This document shows, piece by piece, positions 43,776-52,165 of a stretch of DNA of 54,543 nucleotides. Every line of letters begins with the position of its first letter. The first letter of the stretch is position 1. This DNA is from Gemmatimonadota bacterium (GTDB lineage: Bacteria > Latescibacterota > UBA2968 > UBA8231): the NCBI GenBank assembly GCA_018673255.1, contig JABHDC010000225.1, positions 1 to 54,543 on the forward strand, read 5' to 3'. Made by a program: the position numbers and the translations under genes. The notes under the pieces were generated by a model. It searched no databases and was not told the origin of the DNA. It saw only the letters and a list, made by a program, of their open reading frames with translations.

Positions 43776-45152
43776 ATGGGCTCCCGCGAACTCCGAATTC
43801 TCTCACCCACGGCGATCCTCGGGTACGGTTTTCCGGTTCGTTCTCTGGAGAGGGGGCTGGCACGCGATCCGCATGTGATCGCTGTCGACGCAGGTTCAAT
43901 CGATCCCGGACCCTACTACCTCGGTTCAGGCAAATCCTTCACCGACCGGAGCGCGGTCCGCAGAGATCTCGCACTTCTGCTCGAGGCAGCTCTCAACAGG
44001 GGGATTCCCCTGATCGTCGGCACAGCCGGTGGCTGTGGTGCGGCACCACACGTTGCATGGTGCCGAGAGATCATAGAAGAGATTTCCCGTGAAAGAGGTT
44101 TCGTCTTCCGTCTGGGCGTGATCTGGGCCGATGTCGACGCCGATGTCGTTTTGGAGGCCTTGCGGTCTGGCGACATCGAGCCGACCGAAGGAGCCCCACA
44201 GCTCACAGAAGGTGCTGTCGTCGCCTCCAGTCACATCGTGGCCCAGATGGGCATGGAGCCTATCATTGCTGCCCTCGATGAGGGCTGTGATGTCATTCTC
44301 ACAGGTCGGGCATACGATCCGGCCCTCTTCGCCGCGCTTCCTGTGCGTGCGGGGTTTGACAGGGCCCTGGCGCTCCATCTCGGGAAAATCCTCGAGTGCG
44401 CTGCCATCGCGGCGACACCAGGGTCGGGGGCCGACTGTGTCCTTGGGACCATCCGCGAGGAGAGCTTTCTCCTCGAGACGACCAGTGAGGAACGCAAATT
44501 CACGCGTCTGTCCACGGCTGCTCACACGCTGTATGAGAAATCCGATCCCTACCGACTGATGGGACCCGGAGGCGCACTGAATCTTGGCAACACACGATTC
44601 CTGGAGGGTGCTGATGGCACCGTCGAGGTCCAGGGCACACAGTTCGAACCGACACAGCGCTACATCGTCAAGCTGGAGGGAGCCCGCCGCGTGGGCTTCC
44701 GGTCCATCTGCATTGCGGGGATCAGAGATCGGATCGCGATCGACCAGATCGATGCTATCCTGAACACCGCGAGGCAGCGCGTGAACGACACGCTTGGTGC
44801 TGAAGGGACGGAGGGTGAGGTGTACTTCCGCCTCTATGGTCGAGACGGAGTCATGGGCCCACTCGAACCCTTGGCTCCAAGCCCTCACGAGATCGGCCTT
44901 GTCATTGAGGCCGTAGCCAAGACGCCATCGGATGCGCAGACAGTGTGCAGCCTCATGCGTTCGACGCTGCTGCATCTTGACTATCCCGGCCGAATCGCGA
45001 CGGCCGGCAACCTGGCTTTCCCCTTCTCGCCGTCGGATGTCGCGGCCGGCCCGGTATATGAGTTCTCTATCCACCATCTGATGCCCTCCGAACCCAAGGC
45101 GCTCTTCCCGCTGGCGATCTCACAGATTGGTCAGGACCAGGACTCACGATGA
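43776..45152 (+). CDS. AtuA-like (DUF1446) protein, probable acyl-CoA or hydroxyacid-pathway enzyme
   Basis: The 458-residue protein matches the acyclic terpene utilisation AtuA family: VIAVDAGSIDPGPYYLGSGKSF, TAGGCGAAPHVAW, TGRAYDPALFAALP and MGPGGALNLGNTRF. The family role is not settled; AtuA is needed for citronellol/geraniol use. In this locus terpene genes are absent and sugar genes surround it, so a sugar-acid or hydroxyacid substrate is more likely. Its stop overlaps the start of the DUF4387 gene by four bases, the usual pairing. Confidence 0.85.
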   Translation: MGSRELRILSPTAILGYGFPVRSLERGLARDPHVIAVDAGSIDPGPYYLGSGKSFTDRSAVRRDLALLLEAALNRGIPLIVGTAGGCGAAPHVAWCREIIEEISRERGFVFRLGVIWADVDADVVLEALRSGDIEPTEGAPQLTEGAVVASSHIVAQMGMEPIIAALDEGCDVILTGRAYDPALFAALPVRAGFDRALALHLGKILECAAIAATPGSGADCVLGTIREESFLLETTSEERKFTRLSTAAHTLYEKSDPYRLMGPGGALNLGNTRFLEGADGTVEVQGTQFEPTQRYIVKLEGARRVGFRSICIAGIRDRIAIDQIDAILNTARQRVNDTLGAEGTEGEVYFRLYGRDGVMGPLEPLAPSPHEIGLVIEAVAKTPSDAQTVCSLMRSTLLHLDYPGRIATAGNLAFPFSPSDVAAGPVYEFSIHHLMPSEPKALFPLAISQIGQDQDSR

Positions 45153-45496
45153 GACTGGCTGATGTGGCGCGGGTGGTCCGCTCCAAGAATGCCGGGCCAT
45201 TCATCCTCACACTTGATGTTCTGCTGGATGACGCCGCGATCTACGAGAGCCTGCGCCGACGGAGAATCCCCTCTGCCGAGACCATCGCCGCTCTCTATGG
45301 TCTCCCACCAAGCGACATCCTCAGCGTCGTGCACTTTGACCCCGCGCGGGCGATCAAGGTCTCGATGAGGCGGCCGCTGCCTTCAGGGACTCCAGGTGAT
45401 ACCGACGTGTATGGCGCGCAGCAGCACGCCCCACTGTTGGATCTGGTATTGGACCTGGAACCAGAGCACCAGTGTGGTGCGCGTGACGATCGCTGA
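45149..45496 (+). CDS. DUF4387 (AtuA-associated) protein
   Basis: The 115-residue protein matches the small DUF4387 family that is commonly encoded with AtuA: LADVARVVRSKNAGPFILTLDVL, then YGLPPSDILSVVHFDPARAIKVSM and GDTDVYGAQQHAPLL. It probably forms a complex with the AtuA-like protein. Start and stop overlap (ATGA) indicate tight translational coupling. Biochemical function is unknown. Confidence 0.83.
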   Translation: MRLADVARVVRSKNAGPFILTLDVLLDDAAIYESLRRRRIPSAETIAALYGLPPSDILSVVHFDPARAIKVSMRRPLPSGTPGDTDVYGAQQHAPLLDLVLDLEPEHQCGARDDR

Positions 45497-45509
45497 TCGC
45501 CGACAGACC

Positions 45510-46292
45510 ATGATCGCACGACTGGCCGACAGAGTTGCCATCGTCACCGGAGCCGGTCAGGGCATCGGCAAGGCCATCGCTCTTCGTCTGGCCGACGAGG
45601 GGGCCCACGTCATGGCGGTCGATCAAGATGGACCACTGGCTGCAGCAGTCGCTGGCCAAGTGACAGACAAGGGACGTCAAGGACACGAAATGGCCCTGGA
45701 CGTCTCTGACGTAGAGCAAGTGGCCGCCGCGGTTGACAGGACCATGAGGATCCATGGGAAAGTCGATATCCTGGTCAACAGTGCAGGGATCGTGCGCATC
45801 GAGCCATTCCTTGAAGTCACCGAGCAGGAGTGGGATCGTGTGATGAACGTCAACCTGAAAGGCACCTTCTTCTTCTCACAGGCGGCGGGCAAGCAGATGG
45901 CCCTTCAAGGGAGTGGCAGTATCATCAACATGTCCTCCATCTCCGGACGAGGGGGCCGTGATGATTCGGCGCCGTATGCCGCCAGCAAGGCTGGTGTCAT
46001 CAGCGTGACCCAATCCGCTGCCCTCGCGCTGGCGGGTAGTCAAGTCAGAGTCAACGCCATCTGCCCAGGTGTGATAGACACATCGATGGTCCGAGCGATT
46101 GACAGCCAACGCGCCCAATTCGAGGAACTGAATCCGGGGGAGGCCCTCACTCGCCTGGTGAACAGGATTCCTCTTGGGAGGATGGGTCAGGTTGAAGACG
46201 TGGCCCGTATCGCAGCCTTCCTCGCTTCGGACGAGGCCGGCTACATCACGGGCCAGACGATCAACGTCTGTGGCGGTCTGGAGATGGACTAG
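45510..46292 (+). CDS. Classical SDR dehydrogenase
   Basis: The 260-residue protein has TGAGQGIG for cofactor binding, VNSAGIV, the catalytic Ser in MSSISGRGG and YAASK. The C-terminal GYITGQTINVCGGLEMD is typical of polyol/sugar-acid/3-oxoacyl dehydrogenases. In fucose oxidation such enzymes act as 2-keto-3-deoxy-L-fuconate 4-dehydrogenase or as a sugar dehydrogenase. ATG 45510 gives the normal start; the longer frame from 45396 overlaps DUF4387. Confidence 0.87.
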   Translation: MIARLADRVAIVTGAGQGIGKAIALRLADEGAHVMAVDQDGPLAAAVAGQVTDKGRQGHEMALDVSDVEQVAAAVDRTMRIHGKVDILVNSAGIVRIEPFLEVTEQEWDRVMNVNLKGTFFFSQAAGKQMALQGSGSIINMSSISGRGGRDDSAPYAASKAGVISVTQSAALALAGSQVRVNAICPGVIDTSMVRAIDSQRAQFEELNPGEALTRLVNRIPLGRMGQVEDVARIAAFLASDEAGYITGQTINVCGGLEMD

Positions 46293-46324
46293 ATGAACCC
46301 AGCCGATATGGAGAAAGCACAACG

Positions 46325-47098
46325 ATGAAACTCAGAGACAAGATTGCGATCGTGACCGGCGGGGCAAAGGGGATCGGTTTCGGATGCGCCAAGGTGTTCG
46401 AGCAGCATGGCGCGACCGTCATCATCGCCGATGTGGATCAGGCCGGCGGGCGTGACGCGGCCAGTCAACTGAATGAGGGTCACTTCCATCTGTGCGATGT
46501 GACTGACGAAGAGAGCATGAGATCGTTGATTGATGGTGTGGTGGCCAAATTCGGGCGGCTCGATTGCCTCGTGAACAACGCTGGGTGGCATCCGCCGGCA
46601 TTGTCGATCGACGACACGTCATCTGAATTGTTCGAGGAGCAACTGCGTCTGAATCTGACCAGCAGTTTTCTGGGTTGTAAGTTTGCGGTGCCCTATCTGC
46701 GTAAGACGAAGGGAGCTGTCGTGATGATCTCCAGTGAAGCGGCTGAGATTGGACAGGTCGACGCATGCGCATATGTGGCGAGCAAGTGTGGGCAACTTGG
46801 TCTGATGCGAGCCTTGGCGATCGAGCTGGTGCCGCAAGGTGTGCGCGTCAACGCGATCTGCCCCTCCAATGTGGAGACGCCGCTGATGTATGAGTGGGCG
46901 CAGACACTACCAGACCCGGTTGCTGCACTGGTTGCGGTACGCGACACACAACCGGCAGGCCGCATCGCCAGCATTGAGGAGATCGGGGAAGTTGCCGCAT
47001 TTCTCGCATCGGACGAGGCGTCCTTCGTGAACGGCCACACGATGATTGTCGACCACGGCGCGATGCTCGGATATGGTGTCAAGCGAGCGGCCCCTTGA
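46325..47098 (+). CDS. Classical SDR dehydrogenase (second copy)
   Basis: The 257-residue protein has TGGAKGIGFGCA, VNNAGWHPP, the catalytic Ser in MISSEAAEIG and YVASK. Its C-terminal SFVNGHTMIVDHGAMLGYG is complete. It follows the first SDR by 32 bases but is clearly diverged from it, so the two probably catalyse different oxidations in the pathway. NAD is the likely cofactor because an Asp ends beta-strand 2 (IIADVDQAGG). Confidence 0.87.
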   Translation: MKLRDKIAIVTGGAKGIGFGCAKVFEQHGATVIIADVDQAGGRDAASQLNEGHFHLCDVTDEESMRSLIDGVVAKFGRLDCLVNNAGWHPPALSIDDTSSELFEEQLRLNLTSSFLGCKFAVPYLRKTKGAVVMISSEAAEIGQVDACAYVASKCGQLGLMRALAIELVPQGVRVNAICPSNVETPLMYEWAQTLPDPVAALVAVRDTQPAGRIASIEEIGEVAAFLASDEASFVNGHTMIVDHGAMLGYGVKRAAP

Positions 47099-47187
47099 TC
47101 GGTGCCAGTGATGGAGCAGCTGTCGTGGGTTGGCCACAATACACAACAACCGAATGGGTGCTCTGACGTGTCCACGACTGCAGGCTG

Positions 47188-48258
47188 GTGAGCCGATGTC
47201 GCGTCGCCGTCGTTGGCGGCGCCGGATTCTGGGGGGCGTACTATCTGCGGGCCTATTCTCGGCATCCACGCTGTGAGTTGGTCGCCCTCGTCGACACCGC
47301 AAGAGATCGCCGGACTGCTATCGCGCAAAGCCTCTCAATCCCCGCAGTCTACGATACGGTTCATGATCTCCTCGACGACCAGGTTCCCGACATTCTGACA
47401 CTCTCGCTGCCGGTTGCCGCGACGCATGATGCTGTGGTCGCGGCGGCATCGTCCGGTGTTCGGACCATCTCCTGTGAGAAGCCGATCGCGGTGAGTCTCG
47501 CCAAGGCAGATGAGATGGTCGCTGTGTGTCGAGATCGAAACATCCCTCTTGTATGCGGAACCGCGCTGTGGGAGGTGAAGTGTCTCAACAGGATCGCAGC
47601 CTGGGTCGCCGAAGGGCATATTGGCACGATCCAGTCCACATCCATTCCAGCGGGTCTGCCGCAATGGGTATCGGGGAATGGCTGCGTCCCTCTCAACTGG
47701 CTGCGTTTCGCGACGGGAATGGAGGCCGAGTGGGTGGAGGACGGGCGAACCTGGCCGGCCCTGGCGGCAGACACGGAAGACGACTGTGGCGCTTCGGGCA
47801 CGATCGGCCTGAGCGGCGGTGTCACCTGTGAGATCCCGACGCCAGCGAAGGGCGATCCAACCGTGAGCGGTGTTCATATCCAGGGCAGCCAGGGGTCTGT
47901 CAGGGTGACCGGTCCGGCGCCTCAGTTCTTCGTCGGCAGTGGCGATAAGGCCCAACCTGTGGTCCCATCGTTTCTCCATGATCACGAGGCGTCTCACGAA
48001 GAGTGGCTGTTCAGTGACGTTGTTGAGAGCATCTTCGGCTCATGCGAGACAGGAGGTGAGGCCAAGTGCAGCGGTCACGACTACCGGCAAGTCCTCGAGA
48101 TTGCACTGGCCCTCAAGCTCTCGGCGCGTGAAGGCGGTAGGCGAGTGGAGCTGCCTCTCGCTGACCGTCACCTGATACTGAATCCGGCGCCGTGGCGTCT
48201 ACTCGGCGGCGATGTCGCGGGATGGATCCCAGGACTGGAGCCACCAGAGACTGGATAG
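47188..48258 (+). CDS. Gfo/Idh/MocA-like oxidoreductase lacking the usual C-terminal His motif
   Basis: The 356-residue protein starts with GTG and the Rossmann motif RVAVVGGAGFWGAYYLRAY, and keeps SCEKPIAVSLAKADEMV. Where other members have a D-x-G-x-H motif, this one reads GNGCVPLNWLRFATGM. The usual catalytic His is therefore missing or moved. It may have altered chemistry or bind a ligand only. It is the last gene of the operon behind operator 6. Confidence 0.76.
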   Translation: MSRCRVAVVGGAGFWGAYYLRAYSRHPRCELVALVDTARDRRTAIAQSLSIPAVYDTVHDLLDDQVPDILTLSLPVAATHDAVVAAASSGVRTISCEKPIAVSLAKADEMVAVCRDRNIPLVCGTALWEVKCLNRIAAWVAEGHIGTIQSTSIPAGLPQWVSGNGCVPLNWLRFATGMEAEWVEDGRTWPALAADTEDDCGASGTIGLSGGVTCEIPTPAKGDPTVSGVHIQGSQGSVRVTGPAPQFFVGSGDKAQPVVPSFLHDHEASHEEWLFSDVVESIFGSCETGGEAKCSGHDYRQVLEIALALKLSAREGGRRVELPLADRHLILNPAPWRLLGGDVAGWIPGLEPPETG

Positions 48259-48271
48259 CTCACGGATCCCC

Positions 48272-48301
48272 TTGACTTCTGTCTAGATCCTCTGGTAGTA
48301 T
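48272..48301 (+). promoter_or_regulatory. Sigma70-like promoter for the enolase/GH29 operon
   Basis: TTGACT (48272-48277), an 18-bp spacer and TAGTAT (48296-48301). The last base is the first base of operator site 7. Confidence 0.6.
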
Positions 48302-48324
48302 TGGTCCGGACCGGTAGGGTCCAT
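48301..48324. promoter_or_regulatory. Operator site 7 of the ACCGGT palindrome, upstream of the enolase/GH29 operon
   Basis: The site reads TTGGTCC-GG-ACCGGT-AG-GGTCCAT, one mismatch from consensus. It lies directly behind the -10 element at 48296-48301 and 114 bp before the coding start at 48439. The leader between them shows no gene or clear structure. Confidence 0.84.
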
Positions 48325-48438
48325 TGTGGTCCTTGAGAACTAGAGAAATGGCTGAGTAGAGGGCGAAGTGGGTTGATCGAGTTTGCGGTGATGAGGCTTT
48401 GAGGCAATCAGTCTGTCATGACACGGAAGGGAGAGAAG

Positions 48439-49716
48439 ATGAAGATCACGAATGCCAAGATGTGGGCGTTGAACCTGCCGTTCCGCAACGATCGAGTCGA
48501 ATCGGCCATGCAGAGGGCCAATACGCAGGGTGAGCGCATCTACGTGTATCGCCTGGAAACTGAGGATGGCAGCGTCGGCTACGGCGACAGCACGACGGCC
48601 AGTCCAGTCGGGTCTCTTCCCGGCAGACCTCTGTTCGGGTTGATCAATGATGATTCGATCGGAATCGGTCCGCAGATCGCTGCACTTGATGCCGCGGGAA
48701 AAGCAGCCGGTGTCCCGGTTCACGCCCTGCTCGGTGAGAAGATCCGCAGTCGCGTGCAGCTCTCCTGGTGGGCGATCGACATGGCGCCGGCAGACTGGGT
48801 CGCGGAGGCCGAAGATGCAGCGGCCGCCGGATTCACGAGCATGAAGTTGAAGGCCCGTCCGTGGCGAGACATCGTCGACCAGATAGGCCAGGTCGGCAAG
48901 GCAGTGCCGACCGATTTCAAGCTCGACGTTGACTTCAATGGCTTCCTGCTGACGCAGGCCAAGGCGGAGGGTGTTCTGGGAGAGCTGGATGGACATCCCA
49001 ATGTCGGCCTCTTCGAGAGCCCCTTCTACATGCACACGAAGGCCGACGCTGGCCGCTTGCTTCGAGAGAGGATTCGCACACCGATCGTCGAACACTTCAA
49101 CTCTCGATTGGTGGCCGAGCAGGTGGCCGATGGGACCATCATCGGCGGTGAGGCCTCGGTTGTCCGCCATCAGGCCGCCCTGGCAGCGGCGGCGAATCAG
49201 CCCTTCTTCCTCCAGTTCGTCGGCACGGGGATTACGGCGGCGTACGTCGTGCAACTGGCATCTGTTCTGAGCCACGCACACCTTCCGCATATCACCTGCC
49301 ACAGTCTGTGGAAACATGATCTGCTCAAGAAACCTCTCGAGCTGTGCAGTGGTTTCTGCCCGGTTTCTGAGACCCCCGGACTCGGGATCGAAGTCGATGA
49401 ATCGGCTATCGCCAGATACGCTGTCGATGAGGACGAGTCCACCCCCCAGGCCGACTATCGCCGCGCCGATCGTATCATGCGGGTTACGTGGCCATCAGGC
49501 GGCGACACGCGATTGTGGGAGTTCACTGACGAACTCTACTACCAAGCCGAGTTCTATGCGGGGAGTATCCCGGGGTTCATGCGTGGTGTCGATCTCGATG
49601 TCATCGAAGACGATGGGAGCACATCCTTCCGCGAGTCCCACGATCGGGTACGTCGAGGTGAGCCCTCCAAAGCCGCCGCGATGGCTGTCCTGAACAAGGC
49701 TCACAGCCCGATTTAG
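48439..49716 (+). CDS. Enolase-superfamily (mandelate racemase/muconate lactonising type) sugar-acid dehydratase-like enzyme
   Basis: The 425-residue protein has the superfamily layout. An N-terminal capping domain is followed by a barrel with the K-x-K pair in SMKLKARPW and metal ligands in FKLDVDFNG (Asp), VGLFESPF (Glu) and PIVEHFNS (Glu). The later part reads PFFLQFVGTGITAAY, without the His seen at the corresponding loop of mandelate racemase or L-fuconate dehydratase. It is therefore an uncharacterised subgroup. Family and context point to dehydration of an aldonate such as fuconate or galactonate. ATG 48439 follows GGAAGGGAGAGAAG. Confidence 0.83.
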   Translation: MKITNAKMWALNLPFRNDRVESAMQRANTQGERIYVYRLETEDGSVGYGDSTTASPVGSLPGRPLFGLINDDSIGIGPQIAALDAAGKAAGVPVHALLGEKIRSRVQLSWWAIDMAPADWVAEAEDAAAAGFTSMKLKARPWRDIVDQIGQVGKAVPTDFKLDVDFNGFLLTQAKAEGVLGELDGHPNVGLFESPFYMHTKADAGRLLRERIRTPIVEHFNSRLVAEQVADGTIIGGEASVVRHQAALAAAANQPFFLQFVGTGITAAYVVQLASVLSHAHLPHITCHSLWKHDLLKKPLELCSGFCPVSETPGLGIEVDESAIARYAVDEDESTPQADYRRADRIMRVTWPSGGDTRLWEFTDELYYQAEFYAGSIPGFMRGVDLDVIEDDGSTSFRESHDRVRRGEPSKAAAMAVLNKAHSPI

Positions 49717-49763
49717 GGAGCAGTCCAACCCCTTGCAGCAGTCTGCCAAGGAAAGCCGATGTG

Positions 49764-50066
49764 ATGATTCGAGAGTTGAGGATCTACCGATTCGTGCCCG
49801 GGAAGAAGCAGGAGTTCCTCCGTCTGTTTCGCAGAGCCCGAACCTTCATGAGCAAGTACGGAATCACATTCGACAGCGCCTGGGAAAACCCAGATCGAGA
49901 GGATGAGTTCCTCTGGATGCGTTCGTTCGCCGATCAGCAGGCAAGGGACGCGGCCATCAGAGACTACTACATGAGTCCCGAATGGCTTGAGATCGAGGCT
50001 CAGATCAAGGCCACCGTCCGGCGACGCGAGGTCCGGCTCCTGCATGAGCTGAGCCTGCCAGAGTGA
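49764..50066 (+). CDS. NIPSNAP/ABM-fold small protein
   Basis: The 100-residue protein matches the NIPSNAP family: MIRELRIYRFVPGKKQEFLRLF, then DEFLWMRSFADQQARD and YYMSPEWLEIE. It is a dimeric ferredoxin-like fold related to antibiotic-monooxygenase domains. Function in sugar loci is unknown. GTG 49761 is an equally good start. It stands 47 bases after the enolase-superfamily gene and 52 before the fucosidase. Confidence 0.8.
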   Translation: MIRELRIYRFVPGKKQEFLRLFRRARTFMSKYGITFDSAWENPDREDEFLWMRSFADQQARDAAIRDYYMSPEWLEIEAQIKATVRRREVRLLHELSLPE

Positions 50067-50118
50067 CGGATTCGGGCATCATCGAGCACCCCGCTGAACG
50101 ATGGCAAGGAGGAAGGCG

Positions 50119-51159
50119 ATGAGTGACGCAAAGGAAGCAGGCCTGACCCTGGACGTAGAAGACACATCCGAGGCTGCCCTGCAAGTCTCAGAGTCAGGGC
50201 GGGCAGCCTTCCTCGACCAGGGGTACGGCCTCTCAGTTCATTGGGGACTCTACTCGCTGCTGAGTGGGAACGAGTGGGTCTACTACCTGAAGTCTGTGCC
50301 ATACGACGAATACCAAGGGTTGATGGCACGGTTCGAGGCACCACGGTTCGATGCGGATGAGTGGGCGGATCTCATGCTGGAGTCTGGGCAACGCTTCCTT
50401 CTCGTGACCGCCAAGCATCACGATGGATTCTGCCTCTGGGACACCAATCAGACCGAGTTCAAGACAACCAACGCAGCCATCGGCCGTGATGTCCTGGCAC
50501 AGCTCGCCGAAGCTCTGCGTCGCAGGGGGTTGGCCCTGCACTTCTACTACTCGCTCGTGGACTGGACCCAGCCCGACTACCGCGCCGACTGGGACGCCTA
50601 TGTCGCCTACTATCACGAGCAGCTTCGGGAGTTGTGCACCTGGTTCGGTCCGATTGGCGGGTTCCTCTTCGATGGGTACTGGCCCAGGGAGAGGCCGTTC
50701 GATGGACGGGGTCTGGACTACTTCGGGCCCGGGAGGAAACCAGAGTGGCTGAGTTTCGATCTCGCCGGTGCCTACGACCTGATCCACCGTCTGCAACCCA
50801 ATGCCGTCATCACGAACAATACCCACGTGCTGCCACTCAAGGGAGAGGACTACCAGGTCTGGGAGCAGGATGTGCCCGGACAGAACACACTTGAGAATAA
50901 CACGACCCAGATCGGCGGTCTCCCGGTTGCGAGTTGGTGGAACACGAATGCGGGATGGTCGTACGAGCCGGAGCAGCATCGCGTGAAGTGTCCTGAGGAT
51001 ATCCTCGCCAATCACGACACTTTGCAGAAACTGAAGGGTGTGTTCATGCTCAACGTCGGCCCCCGTTCCTTCGGTGACATCCATCCGGAGGAGCAGATGG
51101 TATTGCGGCGTGTCGGGCAACGTCTTCGGGAGCGAAGCGCAAACAAGGAAGCAGGATGA
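50119..51159 (+). CDS. GH29 alpha-L-fucosidase
   Basis: The 346-residue protein keeps the GH29 barrel: GLSVHWGLYSL near the start, FLLVTAKHHDGFCLWDT, and the nucleophile Asp185 in GFLFDGYWP. The family releases alpha-L-fucose with retention. It lacks the C-terminal beta-sandwich of larger members and shows no signal peptide, so it likely acts inside the cell on imported oligosaccharides. ATG 50119 is chosen because AAGGAGG lies six bases upstream, inside the longer frame that begins at 50101. Confidence 0.88.
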   Translation: MSDAKEAGLTLDVEDTSEAALQVSESGRAAFLDQGYGLSVHWGLYSLLSGNEWVYYLKSVPYDEYQGLMARFEAPRFDADEWADLMLESGQRFLLVTAKHHDGFCLWDTNQTEFKTTNAAIGRDVLAQLAEALRRRGLALHFYYSLVDWTQPDYRADWDAYVAYYHEQLRELCTWFGPIGGFLFDGYWPRERPFDGRGLDYFGPGRKPEWLSFDLAGAYDLIHRLQPNAVITNNTHVLPLKGEDYQVWEQDVPGQNTLENNTTQIGGLPVASWWNTNAGWSYEPEQHRVKCPEDILANHDTLQKLKGVFMLNVGPRSFGDIHPEEQMVLRRVGQRLRERSANKEAG

Positions 51160-51160
51160 T

Positions 51161-52165
51161 GTGGAGCCCGTGAAACTGGGAAATACCTCTCTCGAGGTGG
51201 GCCGGCTCTCGCTCGGAGGGCTGTTCGCTGGGATTGGTGGAACCACCGTTGCTCAGGCCTGCGACGTCGTATCCCGGGCGCTGGACCTGGGCGTCAACTA
51301 CGTAGACACTGCGGCAGCTTACGGTCGGAGTGAAGAAGTGTTGGGTCAGGTGCCGGAGATACTCGACACACGCCTGGTGCTGAGCACGAAACTGGGCTCG
51401 CGAACAGGCAGGCAGCTCGACCCTCAGGACGGCGACGACTTACGAACCGGCTTCTACCGCAGTCTCGAGCAGCTGGGACTAGAACAGATCGACCTGCTCT
51501 ACATCCACGAACCAGACCGACCGGGGCAGCATGACTGGTGGACAGATGTGAGGCGCGTCGAAGGACCTGTTCTGGACGTGCTCGACGAATTGAAGCGGGA
51601 GGGGTTGGTTCGTTACACCGGTCTGGGAGGTACATCGACAACCTTGCTCGCACACTTGTGCAGGAGTGGGAAATTCGATGTCGTGCTTACGGCATTCAAC
51701 TACAGCCTGCTCTGGCAGGAGGCAGCCACGGACGTCATCCCCGCCGCCGTCGCGATGGGGATGGGCGTCGTGATTGGTTCGCCCCTGCAGCAGGGAGCCC
51801 TCGCGGCTCGTTATGACGCCCAGATAGATAGCCCCGACTGTGTGTGGTTGAGCAAACAGCGCAAGGCGCAATTGCGGGCCCTCTACTCTATGCTGGATGA
51901 GATCGGCATGCCCATATCGGAGTTGGCCCTGAGATTCACGCTCTCCCACCCCGATGTCCATACCGTCCTGACCGGGGCGAAATCTGTGCAGGAGCTCGAA
52001 GCGAATGTCGACGCTGCTGAGCGTGGGCCACTTCCCACTGAAATCCTCGAACAGATAGCCATCATCGCAGCGATGGTAGGGTTCAGACCGTGTGACGAAC
52101 CAGCCGGGCTTGGAGCCTATCTCGCGGATCCGAAACTGTACAGGGGGCCGGGAGCTCTGACTTGA
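51161..52165 (+). CDS. Aldo/keto reductase (L-fucose/L-galactose/D-threo-aldose dehydrogenase-like)
   Basis: The 334-residue protein has the full AKR tetrad: Asp and Tyr in VNYVDTAAAYG, Lys in LSTKLG and His in LLYIHEPD. The C-terminal cofactor-binding segment VHTVLTGAKSVQELEANV is present. Its layout resembles D-threo-aldose 1-dehydrogenases that oxidise L-fucose or L-galactose to the lactone. That fits the upstream fucosidase and the SMP-30 lactonase in this window. The start is GTG 51161, one base after the GH29 stop; a GTG at 51170 is possible. Confidence 0.85.
   Translation: MEPVKLGNTSLEVGRLSLGGLFAGIGGTTVAQACDVVSRALDLGVNYVDTAAAYGRSEEVLGQVPEILDTRLVLSTKLGSRTGRQLDPQDGDDLRTGFYRSLEQLGLEQIDLLYIHEPDRPGQHDWWTDVRRVEGPVLDVLDELKREGLVRYTGLGGTSTTLLAHLCRSGKFDVVLTAFNYSLLWQEAATDVIPAAVAMGMGVVIGSPLQQGALAARYDAQIDSPDCVWLSKQRKAQLRALYSMLDEIGMPISELALRFTLSHPDVHTVLTGAKSVQELEANVDAAERGPLPTEILEQIAIIAAMVGFRPCDEPAGLGAYLADPKLYRGPGALT

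Noticed and set aside
43926..45077. Minus-strand open frame of 383 codons opposite the AtuA-like gene
   Set aside because: Antisense to a well-supported gene; composition is that of a shadow frame.
47908..47913. ACCGGT inside the third Gfo/Idh gene, considered as another operator copy
   Set aside because: The flanks lack the TTGGWCC and GGWCCAA arms; ACCGGT alone occurs at several coding positions by chance.
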